From the NCBI GenBank assembly GCA_963763115.1, contig CAVXNM010000061.1, positions 1 through 64,000 of the forward strand: 64,000 bases of DNA. Reading direction: 5' to 3'. The stretch is from CAVQCA01 sp963763115 (GTDB lineage Bacteria; Pseudomonadota; Gammaproteobacteria; UBA9214). The notes beneath the pieces were generated by a model that did not search any database, was not told the origin of the DNA, and was given only the letters and a program-made list of their open reading frames with translations. Shown piece after piece: positions 25,389 to 34,283 of this stretch (position 1 is the stretch's first letter; every line of letters starts with the position of its first letter). The translations under genes were made by a program, and so were the position numbers.

Positions 25389-25635
25389 CCATCATTGCCG
25401 CGCCGCTGGCGTCGCAGCCCGGGTAGTGCTCGTCGGGTGATCCGAATCAGTGGAACAGTCCGCGTTGGGGCGGCGCCCGGCACGGCAGTCGCCTCGTGGC
25501 TTCGCCTGACATTCCGTGGGCAAGACCCTGCCCGAAAAAGACCCCGCGCAGGACAAAGAAGATCCTCTGTTTGTCAGTCAGTTGCCGTACGTCTGTTGCC
25601 GTCAACAACCCGTAGGTTCTTTAGAGGCCCCAATC

Positions 25636-27285
25636 TTACTTGAACTCCAGGATGCCCTTGTCCCACATCTCGGGTGCCTCGAACCCAAGCAGGTTCACGG
25701 TTGTTGCGGCCAGATTGCTCAGGCCGAATTCGGTATCGCCGCGCAGGGCGATGGAACTATCCGGGCCGTTGTTGTACAAGATGAACGGCACCGAGTTCAG
25801 CGTGTGACTGGTCTTGGCCTTGAAACTCCCATCCTCCTTGGTCTTCGGCTGGCCGGTTTTCTTGTCGAGCTCGAACATCTCATCAGCATTGCCGTGATCG
25901 GCTGTGACCATGGCGACCCCGCCCAGTTCGTCCACCACGGGCAGTAGTCGTCCAAGTGCCAAGTCGACTGCCTCCACGGCGATGATAGCCGCCTGATAAA
26001 TCCCGGTATGACCCACCATGTCGGCGTTAGCGTAGTTGACCCGCGCGAACCGGTACTTGCCCGACCAGAGCTGACGGATCAGTTCATCCGTGACCTCAGC
26101 GGACTTCATCCAGGGCCGTTCCTCGAACGGAACGAGGTCGGAGGGGACTTCGATATAGGTCTCTAGGTCGTCGTCGAATTTGCCACTCCTGTTTCCATTC
26201 CAGAAGTAGGTTACGTGACCGTATTTCTGAGTCTCCGCGATGGCGAGCTGCGTGATGCCCTCTGAACAAAGGTACTCACCCATCGTATGCTTAATGGCCG
26301 GAGGCGCCACGAGGAACCGTTTCGGGATCAAGAGGTCCCCGTCGTATTGCAGCATTCCGGAATAGGTGACCTTGGGATAGCGAACCCGGTCGAATTCCTT
26401 GAACTCCCGTTCCTCGAACGCCCTGCTGATCTCGATGGCCCGATCGCCCCGGAAATTGAAGAAAACCACGCTGTCATTATCCACGATCCTGCCGACGGGC
26501 TCACCGTTTCTGGCGATGACGAAGGGGGGAAGGTCTTGGTCGATCACCCGGCCCGGGCTTTCCTCGCGCAACCCCTTGATGGCCTGGGAGGCCGATTCGA
26601 AATAAGGTGCCTCCCCGAGCACATGTGTGTGCCAACCTTTCTCGACCATTCGCCAGTTTGCCTGGTAACGGTCCATCGTGATGTTCATCCGGCCCCCGCC
26701 GCTGGCGATCTGCGCATCGAAACCCTCATCCCTCAATTCTGACAAAAACGTCTCGAAGGGTTCCACGTAATCCAGGGCAGAGGTCTCCGGCACATCGCGT
26801 CCGTCGAGGAGGATGTGGACCCGGACACGTTTCTGCTGTTCTTGCTTCGCGTGGAGGATCAGGGCCTTCAAGTGGTCAATGTGAGAGTGCACGTTGCCGT
26901 CGGAGAATAACCCGATGAAATGCAGGGTGGAGTCGTGAGCCTTCGCATTCTCGATAATGTCCTTCCATGCCTGCCCGCGAAACAGATCTCCCGAAGTGAT
27001 AGCGTCGTTAACCAGCGAGGCCCCTTGTCTGTAGACCTGCCCCGCGCCGATAGCGTTATGCCCCACTTCCGAATTGCCCATGTCGCCGTCGCCGGGCATC
27101 CCCACGGCCGTCCCGTGGGCCTTCAAGACGATGTGCGGGTATTGGGCGAACAATCGATCCAGCACCGGGGTGTAGGCATCATAGATGGCGTTTCCAGTGC
27201 GATTTGAGGTCACGCCGAACCCATCGAGGATGATGGTGACTATCGGACCTTCGATCCCTCGGAAACCGGGGTGTTTCTTGAGCAT
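25636..27285 (-). CDS. gpmI: 2,3-bisphosphoglycerate-independent phosphoglycerate mutase
   Basis: The ATG at 27285 (MLKKHPGFRGIEGPIV) with CGGAGA upstream fits the family better than longer versions. The 549-residue enzyme interconverts 3- and 2-phosphoglycerate and needs two Mn(II) ions. The phosphatase domain is formed by both ends of the chain: VTIILDGFGV near residue 15, the nucleophile serine in GDMGNSEVGHNAIGAG, and MVTADHGNADEM near the C-terminus. The transferase domain lies in the middle (HIDHLKALILHAK, HILLDGRDVPETSA, NFRGDRAIEISRAF). The DMGNSEVGHNA form is typical of the plant/trypanosomatid-like subgroup rather than the E. coli type. It is divergent from pyruvate phosphate dikinase, and the two would cooperate in gluconeogenesis from pyruvate. 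Confidence 0.95.
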   Translation of the reverse strand: MLKKHPGFRGIEGPIVTIILDGFGVTSNRTGNAIYDAYTPVLDRLFAQYPHIVLKAHGTAVGMPGDGDMGNSEVGHNAIGAGQVYRQGASLVNDAITSGDLFRGQAWKDIIENAKAHDSTLHFIGLFSDGNVHSHIDHLKALILHAKQEQQKRVRVHILLDGRDVPETSALDYVEPFETFLSELRDEGFDAQIASGGGRMNITMDRYQANWRMVEKGWHTHVLGEAPYFESASQAIKGLREESPGRVIDQDLPPFVIARNGEPVGRIVDNDSVVFFNFRGDRAIEISRAFEEREFKEFDRVRYPKVTYSGMLQYDGDLLIPKRFLVAPPAIKHTMGEYLCSEGITQLAIAETQKYGHVTYFWNGNRSGKFDDDLETYIEVPSDLVPFEERPWMKSAEVTDELIRQLWSGKYRFARVNYANADMVGHTGIYQAAIIAVEAVDLALGRLLPVVDELGGVAMVTADHGNADEMFELDKKTGQPKTKEDGSFKAKTSHTLNSVPFILYNNGPDSSIALRGDTEFGLSNLAATTVNLLGFEAPEMWDKGILEFK

Positions 27286-27768
27286 GTCGTCTCTCCGGCT
27301 GAAATGCCCCTTGCGCCTTTGCGGCTCGCCAGGGGCAGCAGATCCCGAATCATATCCCAGTTGACGGCGGCAGTGGCAGGTGGCGAAGGAGAATTTTTTG
27401 AGGGTGATGACTGAATTGGGCAGGATTTCGCGGTGGCAACAGGGCGCATGGTTCTTCACCACTCGTGAATTATCCGTTTACCATGAAAGAAAAGGGTGTT
27501 TATCATTACTATACTACCGATTCAGGCGATATCGGCCTAACCTGCGTCTGAGCGGGGCATTGAGCGTCGCCGTAAATCGGCAACCGCCAGCGGGCCGGAT
27601 TGGAGCGGCGCCGTCGATCGATCCAAAATCCGACCGACCCTGGAGCGTAATTATATAGAATCGGGGTATGATCCTCGCAGAAACGACGCGGGCGGCCTGC
27701 CTCTTGCGCAGCGGCATCACGCACGGTCTTAACATCGGAGCACATTGATTCAGGAGTCACCCCTCATT
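27286..27768. other. Divergent promoter region between gpmI and ppdK
   Basis: About 480 bases without a supportable gene, transcribed outwards in both directions. It must hold the promoters of both glycolytic/gluconeogenic genes. TATAGAAT at 27653-27660 could be a -10 box for ppdK, but I cannot pair it with a convincing -35. No operator stands out. Confidence 0.4.
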
Positions 27769-30573
27769 ATGGAAGCGACAACCGAAGCCAAAAGCCCATT
27801 CAGACAATATGTCGTTTCCTTTCGCGAAGGCGACGGACACAACAAGAAGCTGCTCGGCGGCAAGGGCGCCAACCTGTGTGAAATGACCCAGATCGGCCTC
27901 AATGTGCCGCCGGGTTTCGTCATCTCCACCGAGGCCTGTCTGGCCTACCTGGACTCCCCGGACCGCACCCCGCCGGACGGGATGGGCGACCAGGTGCAGC
28001 AGCAGATCCGGGACCTGGAGCAGGCGACCGGCAAGGGCTTCGGTGACCCGAAAAATCCGCTGCTGGTATCGGTGCGCTCGGGTTCGGCGATGTCCATGCC
28101 CGGCATGATGGACACCATCCTCAACCTCGGCCTGAATTCCGAAACCCTTGCCGGTCTAATCCGGCAAACTGGCAACGAGCGCTTTGGCTACGACGCCTAC
28201 CGCCGCTTCATTCAGCTGTTCGGTAAGGTGGCGCTGGGTATTCACGATGAGAAATTCGACAAACCCTTCGAGGAGCTGAAGAAACGCGAAGGCGTGAAGG
28301 CCGACATCGGCCTGTCCGCCGACCATCTCCGGGAAATCAGCGAGGTCTTCCTTGAGGTGGTACGTCATGAAACCGGCCACCCCTTCCCCTCCAACGTCTA
28401 TGAACAGCTGGAGATTGCCATCAAGGCGGTGTTCAACTCCTGGCTGGGCAAGCGCGCCATCGACTACCGGCGTGAATTTCATATCACTCCGGACATGGCC
28501 AACGGTACGGCGGTCAACGTCTGCACCATGGTGTTCGGCAATATGGGCAGCAACAGCGCGACCGGGGTCGGCTTCACCCGCAACCCGGGAACCGGCGAGA
28601 ACATCATGTACGGCGAATACCTGGTCAACGCCCAGGGCGAGGACGTGGTGGCCGGCATCCGCACGCCGAAGCCGGTGCAGGAAATGGAGTATGAGATGCC
28701 GGAGATGTACCGCCAGCTCGTCGATCTGCGCAATCGTCTGGAGAACCATTACCGGGAAGTGCAGGATTATGAATACACCATCGAGAACGGCACCCTCTAC
28801 TGCCTGCAGACCCGTAATGGCAAGATGAACGCCGCCGCCCGGGTGCGCACTTCGGTGGAAATGGCCAACGAAGGCCTGATCGACCGCGAACAGGCCCTGC
28901 TGCGCGTGGATCCCGAGGAACTCGAACAGCTGTTGCATCCCCACCTCGACCCGCAGCATACGGTCAACCCGGTGGCGCAGGGCCTGCCCGCCTCCCCGGG
29001 CGCCGCCTCCGGCGCCGTGGTATTCGATGCCGACCGGGCGGAGCTGCTCGGCCGCTCCGGCGAGAAGGTCATCCTGGTGCGCGAGGAAACCAAGCCCGAG
29101 GACATTCACGGCTTCTTCGCCTCGCAGGGCATCCTCACCAGCCGTGGCGGCAAGACCTCGCATGCGGCCGTCGTGGCGCGCGGCATGGGCAAGCCCTGCG
29201 TCGCGGGCGCCGAAGGCATCAAGGTGGAGGTGCGCGACCGCCAGGCGCAGTTCGGCGAGAAGGTCCTGCACGAGGGGGACATCATCACCATCGACGGGGG
29301 CAACGGCAATGTCTACCTGGGGGATATCCCCACAGTCCCGCCCGAGTTTTCCCGCGAGTTGCGCACCCTGCTGGAATGGGCCGACTCGGTGGCCCGTCTC
29401 AAGGTGATGAGTAATGCCGATACCGCCGTCGCGGCCGATCAGGCGCGCGATTACGGCGCCATGGGCATCGGCCTGTGCCGCACCGAGCGCATGTTCAACG
29501 CACCCGAACGCCTGCCCATTGTGGTCGACATGATCCTGGCAAACACCACGGAGGAACGGCAGGCCGCGCTCGACCAGCTGCTGCCGATCCAGCGCGGCGA
29601 TTTCAAGGAATTGCTCAAGGTCATGGCGCCGCGCCCGGTCACCATCCGCCTGCTCGACCCGCCGATCCACGAGTTCCTACCCAGTGAAAAACAACTGGAG
29701 CAGGAACTCGATCACCTGCAGCAGCTGCGCAAGACCGTCGAAGGCGTCACCGACCTGGTCGGTGCCATGCGCCTGCTACAGCGCGCCGAGACTCAGGGCA
29801 AGCCTGCGCTGGCGCCGCCGTTTGGCGAAGGCGAGACCGAGCTGGTGAACGCCGCCATCGCCAAGAAGCAGCTGATGCTGAACAAGGTGCGCGAGCTGTT
29901 CGAGATCAACCCGATGCTCGGTCATCGCGGCGTGCGGCTGGGCCTGACGTATCCGGAAATCTATGCCATGCAGATCCGCGCCGTGCTCGAGGCGGTGGCC
30001 GAATGCACCAAGGAGGGCATCAAGGTCGACGCCGAAATCATGGTGCCCCAGGTATGCACTGCGGAGGAACTGGCGCGCGTCAAGCAGATCGTCGACAAGG
30101 TCAAACACGAAGTGGAGACCGAGTACGGGGCGCCCGTGCAGTTCAAGTTTGGCACCATGATCGAGGTTGTGCGCGCGTGTATGCGCGCGAAGCGCCTGGC
30201 GGATGTCGCGGAATTCTTCTCGTTCGGCACCAACGATCTGACACAGGCCAGCTTCTCCTTCTCCCGGGAAGATGCCGAGAACAAGTTCCTGCCCTTCTAC
30301 AACGAGACCGGTATCCTGCAGGACAACCCGTTCGAGGTGCTGGACGTGAACGGTGTCGGGCAGTTAATGCGCCTCACCGTGGAGTGGGGTCGCAAGCAGC
30401 GGCCGGATCTGAAGGTGGGGATCTGCGGCGAACAGGGGGGACATCCCTCCTCCATCCGTTTCTGCCACCATATCGGTCTGAACTACGTGTCCTGTTCGCC
30501 GCCACGGGTGCCGGTAGCCCGACTGGCGGCGGCCCATGCCGCCTTGACGGAGCAGGGCTACCGCATCGACTAG
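27769..30573 (+). CDS. ppdK: Pyruvate, phosphate dikinase
   Basis: The 934-residue enzyme converts pyruvate, ATP and phosphate to PEP, AMP and pyrophosphate reversibly. The ATG at 27769 is preferred; a TTG 24 bases upstream has a closer GGAG. Domains in order are the nucleotide-binding N-terminus (KLLGGKGANLCEM, VSVRSGSAMSMPGMMDTILN), the phosphohistidine domain with GGKTSHAAVVARGMGKPCV near residue 450, and the C-terminal PEP/pyruvate TIM barrel. The barrel has GLCRTERMF, FGTMIEVVRA, SFGTNDLTQ and the catalytic cysteine in GICGEQGGHP. The length is normal for bacterial enzymes. With gpmI divergent beside it, it supplies PEP for gluconeogenesis. That fits a lifestyle in which pyruvate is made from acetyl-CoA by the pathway encoded downstream. 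Confidence 0.96.
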   Translation: MEATTEAKSPFRQYVVSFREGDGHNKKLLGGKGANLCEMTQIGLNVPPGFVISTEACLAYLDSPDRTPPDGMGDQVQQQIRDLEQATGKGFGDPKNPLLVSVRSGSAMSMPGMMDTILNLGLNSETLAGLIRQTGNERFGYDAYRRFIQLFGKVALGIHDEKFDKPFEELKKREGVKADIGLSADHLREISEVFLEVVRHETGHPFPSNVYEQLEIAIKAVFNSWLGKRAIDYRREFHITPDMANGTAVNVCTMVFGNMGSNSATGVGFTRNPGTGENIMYGEYLVNAQGEDVVAGIRTPKPVQEMEYEMPEMYRQLVDLRNRLENHYREVQDYEYTIENGTLYCLQTRNGKMNAAARVRTSVEMANEGLIDREQALLRVDPEELEQLLHPHLDPQHTVNPVAQGLPASPGAASGAVVFDADRAELLGRSGEKVILVREETKPEDIHGFFASQGILTSRGGKTSHAAVVARGMGKPCVAGAEGIKVEVRDRQAQFGEKVLHEGDIITIDGGNGNVYLGDIPTVPPEFSRELRTLLEWADSVARLKVMSNADTAVAADQARDYGAMGIGLCRTERMFNAPERLPIVVDMILANTTEERQAALDQLLPIQRGDFKELLKVMAPRPVTIRLLDPPIHEFLPSEKQLEQELDHLQQLRKTVEGVTDLVGAMRLLQRAETQGKPALAPPFGEGETELVNAAIAKKQLMLNKVRELFEINPMLGHRGVRLGLTYPEIYAMQIRAVLEAVAECTKEGIKVDAEIMVPQVCTAEELARVKQIVDKVKHEVETEYGAPVQFKFGTMIEVVRACMRAKRLADVAEFFSFGTNDLTQASFSFSREDAENKFLPFYNETGILQDNPFEVLDVNGVGQLMRLTVEWGRKQRPDLKVGICGEQGGHPSSIRFCHHIGLNYVSCSPPRVPVARLAAAHAALTEQGYRID

Positions 30574-30580
30574 CGATGAC

Positions 30581-30617
30581 GATCCGGGCCGGTCGGAGTT
30601 CGCGGCAGGCCCGGATC
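30581..30617. terminator. Hairpin downstream of ppdK
   Basis: GATCCGGGCC at 30581-30590 pairs exactly with 30608-30617 around a 17-nt loop, 7 bases after the ppdK stop. There is no T tract, so it may act as an mRNA 3' end or a weak terminator. It also lies just beyond the 3' end of the convergent MidA fragment. Confidence 0.45.
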
Positions 30618-30633
30618 AGCGGGGCTGGACCCC

Positions 30634-30945
30634 TCAGAGGCGGTAACGGAAATCATGGCTTCGAAAGCCGGGCAGCGGCTGTTCCAGACCGCGCCCCAGC
30701 CCGAGGCACTTGAAGCGCTCTCCCATCTCACCGGGTAGTATAAGGGTTTTGGCCTCCCGGGCCAGGCGCAGATAGGCCGGCGAATCCGTCGGCCCGGCCG
30801 CCAGCAACAGTCGATCCAGTCCGCAGTCGAGCAGGAAATAGGTCTGATTGGTATAGCCGAGAACCTCCAGTCCCGCCGCGACGCCGGCCTCCGCGAGCGC
30901 GGTGATGTCCTGAAGGTCTGGCCACAGGAACGGATCGGCGAACGT
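30634..30945 (-). pseudogene. C-terminal fragment of a MidA/NDUFAF7-like methyltransferase
   Basis: About 100 residues are recognisable: DPFLWPDLQDITALAEAGVA, then AGLEVLGYTNQTYFLLDCGL and TLILPGEMGERFKCLGLGRG, ending HDFRYRL. This is the C-terminal part of the SAM-dependent methyltransferase family related to complex I assembly factor NDUFAF7. The usual AHVDF residues after DIT are deleted, and the N-terminal two thirds (the SAM-binding fold) are absent from the sequence upstream (30946-31203). It is therefore a decayed remnant. Confidence 0.72.
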
Positions 30946-31203
30946 TCCAGCGCACTGGCGTGTGTCGTTTCTTCTACGGCGTTGTGGGATACTGCCATGG
31001 GGCAGGCACCCCGGAGTGGTTTGCGTTTGGCGATGTGAATTATCCCGGAAGTGCACCGCCCTTGCTCTGCTCTCTTCCCGTGACAATTTGTCACCGCCGG
31101 AGGCACGTGACTACAACAGGAACACCTCGTTATAATCCCTTTCTTAGTAGCAGATCTGCGCGCATTAACAAGCCAACAAGTTTTGTCAGGGAGCGAATGC
31201 CCT

Positions 31204-32190
31204 ATGAAGGCAGTCTTGCTCGACGGTTTCGGAGGTTCCGAGGTTCTCAAGATAGGTGAAACGGACACGCCGTCGTTCTCCGAAGGACAGGTACTCATCA
31301 AAGTCGCGGCGACCTCCGTCAATCGTCCAGATATAGTTCAGCGCGAAGGCAACTATCCGCCGCCGAAGGGTGAGTCGGACATCCTTGGGTTGGAGGTTGC
31401 CGGAGTCATCGAGGGGGTCGGGCCTGGCGTTACTGCATGGAAGACTGGAGACCGAGTAATGTCGCTGGTGGGTGGGGGTGGTTATGCAGAATACGCCGTC
31501 GCTTATGCCACACACCTGATCCGAACCCCGGAATCTATGAGCTTTGAACAGGCCGCATGTGTATGCGAGACCTACATTACCGCATTCCTAAATATATTCC
31601 TGATCGGTGGGCTGAAGGATGGTGAGTACGTTCTTCTTCACGGTGGTGGGGGAGGCGTGAATACGGCGGCCATCCAACTCTGCAAGACCCTCACGCCCAA
31701 CGTAAAGATCATCGTCACCGCTTCCGCTGGAAAGATAGAGCGCGTTAAGCAACTCGGTGCGCATTTCGTCGTTAACTACGAGGACGAGGACTTTGCAGAA
31801 AAGGTTAAGGCCTATACCAACAAGCAAGGGGCCGACGTCATTCTAGACCATGTCGGCGCCAACTACTTAACGCCTAACATGAAAGCCCTTGCGGTTAGTG
31901 GCACTCTCGTCATCATCGGGGTAATGAGTGGTGTAAAGGCCGAGCTCAACCTCGCGCTCATGATGGTAAAGCGTCAGCGGATCATCGGTTCCGTGCTACG
32001 CTCCCGCTCCGTGGAAGAAAAAGCCGGAATCATCGCCGAGTTCACCAAGACGGTCATGCCTAGGTTCGCCGCCGGGACACTGGTCCCCCTCATTTACAAA
32101 GCCTATTCACTGGACGACGTGGCCGAGGCGCACCGCGCAATGGAACGAAGCGAACATTTCGGCAAAATCGTGTTGAAGGTGAACCCCTAA
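31204..32190 (+). CDS. Zinc-independent NAD(P)H quinone oxidoreductase, PIG3 type
   Basis: The ATG at 31204 begins MKAVLLDGFGGSEVLKIGET, the conserved start of the PIG3/quinone-reductase branch of medium-chain dehydrogenases. The 328-residue protein has the GroES-like substrate domain (VAATSVNRPDIVQREGNYPP, ILGLEVAGVIEGVG). The nucleotide-binding domain follows, with LLHGGGGGVNTAAIQLCK instead of the common GAxGGVG form. It has the C-terminal block YKAYSLDDVAEAHRAMERSE. It lacks zinc-binding cysteines, as expected for this branch. The family reduces quinones or enoyl compounds with NADPH. A role in enoyl-CoA reduction next to the CoA pathway genes is possible but unproven. It is on the opposite strand from mct-meh-mcl. 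Confidence 0.88.
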   Translation: MKAVLLDGFGGSEVLKIGETDTPSFSEGQVLIKVAATSVNRPDIVQREGNYPPPKGESDILGLEVAGVIEGVGPGVTAWKTGDRVMSLVGGGGYAEYAVAYATHLIRTPESMSFEQAACVCETYITAFLNIFLIGGLKDGEYVLLHGGGGGVNTAAIQLCKTLTPNVKIIVTASAGKIERVKQLGAHFVVNYEDEDFAEKVKAYTNKQGADVILDHVGANYLTPNMKALAVSGTLVIIGVMSGVKAELNLALMMVKRQRIIGSVLRSRSVEEKAGIIAEFTKTVMPRFAAGTLVPLIYKAYSLDDVAEAHRAMERSEHFGKIVLKVNP

Positions 32191-32220
32191 TACGCCCCCG
32201 CGCCCGACTGGCATGTCGCG

Positions 32221-32292
32221 TCAGTGGACCACGAAGACCGGAATTTCAGCGCTGGTGAAGACGTGACTGGCGACACCGTCCGGGTTACCTCA
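32221..32292 (-). pseudogene. C-terminal relic of a universal stress protein
   Basis: The minus strand reads GNPDGVASHVFTSAEIPVFV then VH and a stop, close to the last strand and helix of UspA-type proteins (usually ...GSV(S/A)..V....CPVLVV). Nothing upstream extends the match. The remnant is short, so the call is tentative. The surrounding interval to 32416 holds nothing else. Confidence 0.4.
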
Positions 32293-32416
32293 GCGCTGCC
32301 ATTCCATGCAATGGCTGTAAGTATCAGCGGTTGAATCATTTCTTCACGGACGGGGGTTGACAAGTGACACCCCATAAGAGGCTGGGCAGCACTGGTTGCC
32401 CACGCCCGATGTTACG

Positions 32417-33337
32417 TCAGCCCAATAATCCAGCGAGTTTAGCCCTGTTTACAATCGTGTTGCACATTTTAAGCGAAGCCACATCGATCATCTTACCCTT
32501 GACACTAACCGCCCCTCTACCTTCCTTCAGTGCCGCCTCATAGGCGCTCAAAACTGCCTGCGCCCACTGAATATCCTTCTCAGAAGGAACAAAGGCTTCA
32601 TTGACAATTTCGATTTGACTCGGATGAATGCACCACTTACCGTCAAATCCCATAGCCCGTGCGACTTTACAGGCCTGCTTCAAGCCCTCAGGATTCTTGA
32701 TTCCGGCAAACGGGCTGTCAATCACTCGTTTTTGATAAGCTCTGGCCGCGCTTACAATCGCATGCATCACATAATGCCAACGGTGACCAGGATATATTTT
32801 GTCATTTTCGTCCAATTCACCGATGGATTCCATTGGCATCTGCACGGAGGCGGCATAATCGCCCGATCCATAGATGAAACCTTCCAATCGATCCGAGGAA
32901 GCCGCAATGTCTTTGATATTGACACAGCCTGCTGCCGTCTCAATCAGTGCCTCCATTCCGATGGGGCGCTTAATGTTCTTATAACTTTCAATCTGCGTTA
33001 GCAGGGTTTCGACAAAATATATGTCCTCCGGGCAGTTTACTTTTGGTACCACGATGAGGTCGATACTATCTCCGGCAGCCTCGACGATCTCAATGATGTC
33101 CCGATAGGCAAAACCTGTATCCAGCCCATTCATTCGGTACATCTTCAATTTGTTACCGAAGTCCAATTCTGTATAGGCCCGGATGATGTTTTCTCTGCTG
33201 GCCTCTTTCTCGTCCACTGCCACGGCATCTTCCAGATCTATACAGACAGCGTCGGCCGGAGAAGCGGCCGCTTTTTGCAGCATCTTCCAGTTGGATGCGG
33301 GTGCCAGTAAGACAGAGCGCTCTAATCTCTCGGCCAT
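32417..33337 (-). CDS. mcl: Malyl-CoA / beta-methylmalyl-CoA / citramalyl-CoA lyase (CitE-like)
   Basis: The 306-residue protein belongs to the HpcH/HpaI aldolase-citrate lyase beta family: RSVLLAPASNWKMLQKAAAS near the start, AVCIDLEDAVAVDEKEASRE with metal-binding acidic residues (about 30-50), LIVVPKVNCPEDI, then IGMEALIETAAGCVNIKDIA and GFDGKWCIHPSQIEIVNEAF. In the ethylmalonyl-CoA pathway such enzymes cleave beta-methylmalyl-CoA to glyoxylate and propionyl-CoA. In the 3-hydroxypropionate bi-cycle the trifunctional version also cleaves citramalyl-CoA to acetyl-CoA and pyruvate. It lies 2 bases behind meh, and its ribosome site (GGAG) overlaps that gene's end. The mct-meh-mcl order strongly favours the citramalyl-CoA role. 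Exact specificity is inferred from context. Confidence 0.9.
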   Translation of the reverse strand: MAERLERSVLLAPASNWKMLQKAAASPADAVCIDLEDAVAVDEKEASRENIIRAYTELDFGNKLKMYRMNGLDTGFAYRDIIEIVEAAGDSIDLIVVPKVNCPEDIYFVETLLTQIESYKNIKRPIGMEALIETAAGCVNIKDIAASSDRLEGFIYGSGDYAASVQMPMESIGELDENDKIYPGHRWHYVMHAIVSAARAYQKRVIDSPFAGIKNPEGLKQACKVARAMGFDGKWCIHPSQIEIVNEAFVPSEKDIQWAQAVLSAYEAALKEGRGAVSVKGKMIDVASLKMCNTIVNRAKLAGLLG

Positions 33338-33339
33338 GC

Positions 33340-34182
33340 TTATCTCCAGGTTACAGTTGCCTGCATTCCGATGTTGCTTTCCGCGTTAGCGGTATAGATA
33401 TCGTGACCGCCGTCGGAATTGGACTTGCCGCAGATGTGTACCTTATCAAATTCAAAGATAGGCCGAACGCCTCTGAAGTGGAAACTGGCCGGCTTTCTTC
33501 CCGGATTGTGGTGCTTGGCAGATTCCAGCAGTAAAAGCGCCTGCAAAGGTCCATGGACTACGAGACCTGGATACTTCTCTACTTCAGTGGCATATCTCCA
33601 ATCATAATGTATCTTATGTCCATTGAGGGTGAGCGCCGAGAATCTAAATAGCAGGACTGGATCGATTGGGTATTCTTCTTTCCAGTCCAGATCCTCAGGT
33701 ACGGGATTAGGCTTAGCTTCGACGAATGACTTGGGCATACGGAGATAGACTATATCTTGTTCTTCTTCTGCCGCGACTCCTCTTGCCGACTGAATCAGGT
33801 GCTTAACGGTGACAAATACCAGCTTCCCTGCTTTGCCTTCCTTTTCCGATATTTTGAGGATTTCAGAGGTCTTATGTATTTCATCGCCGATGACTAAATC
33901 CTGATGAAATCTTATCTTGCTGCTGGCCCACATCCTCCTTTCGAGGGTAATGGGAGGCAAAAAACCACCGCGTTTAGGATGACCATCTGGACCGACTTCC
34001 GACATGGCAGCCATGGGTAAGAAATACAGCCAGTACCAGATCTCAGGCAGCGGATTTCCTTCTATTGCTTCAAAATCCTTGTAATTCAGAGTCAGTGCCA
34101 GCGCCTTAATGGGTGTCGTATAAATACGATCTTCAATTTCTTCAGTCTTGCCCACCCAATCTTGCAAATTGCTATTTTCCAT
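33340..34182 (-). CDS. meh: Mesaconyl-C4-CoA hydratase (MaoC/FAS1-type)
   Basis: This 280-residue protein has the layout of mesaconyl-C4-CoA hydratases and their HTD2-like relatives. It has an N-terminal hot-dog domain (LPEIWYWLYFLPMAAMSEVG, GHPKRGGFLPPITLERRMWA) and a C-terminal domain with the hydratase loop FSALTLNGHKIHYDWRYATE then YPGLVVHGPLQALLLLES. In the latter, the Asp/His pair of MaoC hydratases is replaced by the N...H form known for this group. The reaction is (S)-citramalyl-CoA formation from mesaconyl-C4-CoA. It sits between mct and mcl in one transcription unit, 101 bases after mct and 2 before mcl. The pathway partner genes on both sides make this the best assignment; a related itaconyl- or mesaconyl-CoA hydratase is the alternative. 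Confidence 0.88.
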   Translation of the reverse strand: MENSNLQDWVGKTEEIEDRIYTTPIKALALTLNYKDFEAIEGNPLPEIWYWLYFLPMAAMSEVGPDGHPKRGGFLPPITLERRMWASSKIRFHQDLVIGDEIHKTSEILKISEKEGKAGKLVFVTVKHLIQSARGVAAEEEQDIVYLRMPKSFVEAKPNPVPEDLDWKEEYPIDPVLLFRFSALTLNGHKIHYDWRYATEVEKYPGLVVHGPLQALLLLESAKHHNPGRKPASFHFRGVRPIFEFDKVHICGKSNSDGGHDIYTANAESNIGMQATVTWR

Positions 34183-34283
34183 CTTGTAGCACCTAATCTA
34201 TACCCAATCGAAGAATAGCTCGTGCTGGATTATGCCTGGCGAAGCAGACGTGGGCGGGACAATCTCCCCCCGTGGTCACAGTC

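Noticed and set aside
28156..29670. Long minus-strand open frame of 504 codons inside ppdK
   Set aside because: It is a GC-rich antisense shadow of pyruvate phosphate dikinase, with His/Ala/Gly-rich composition and no domain.
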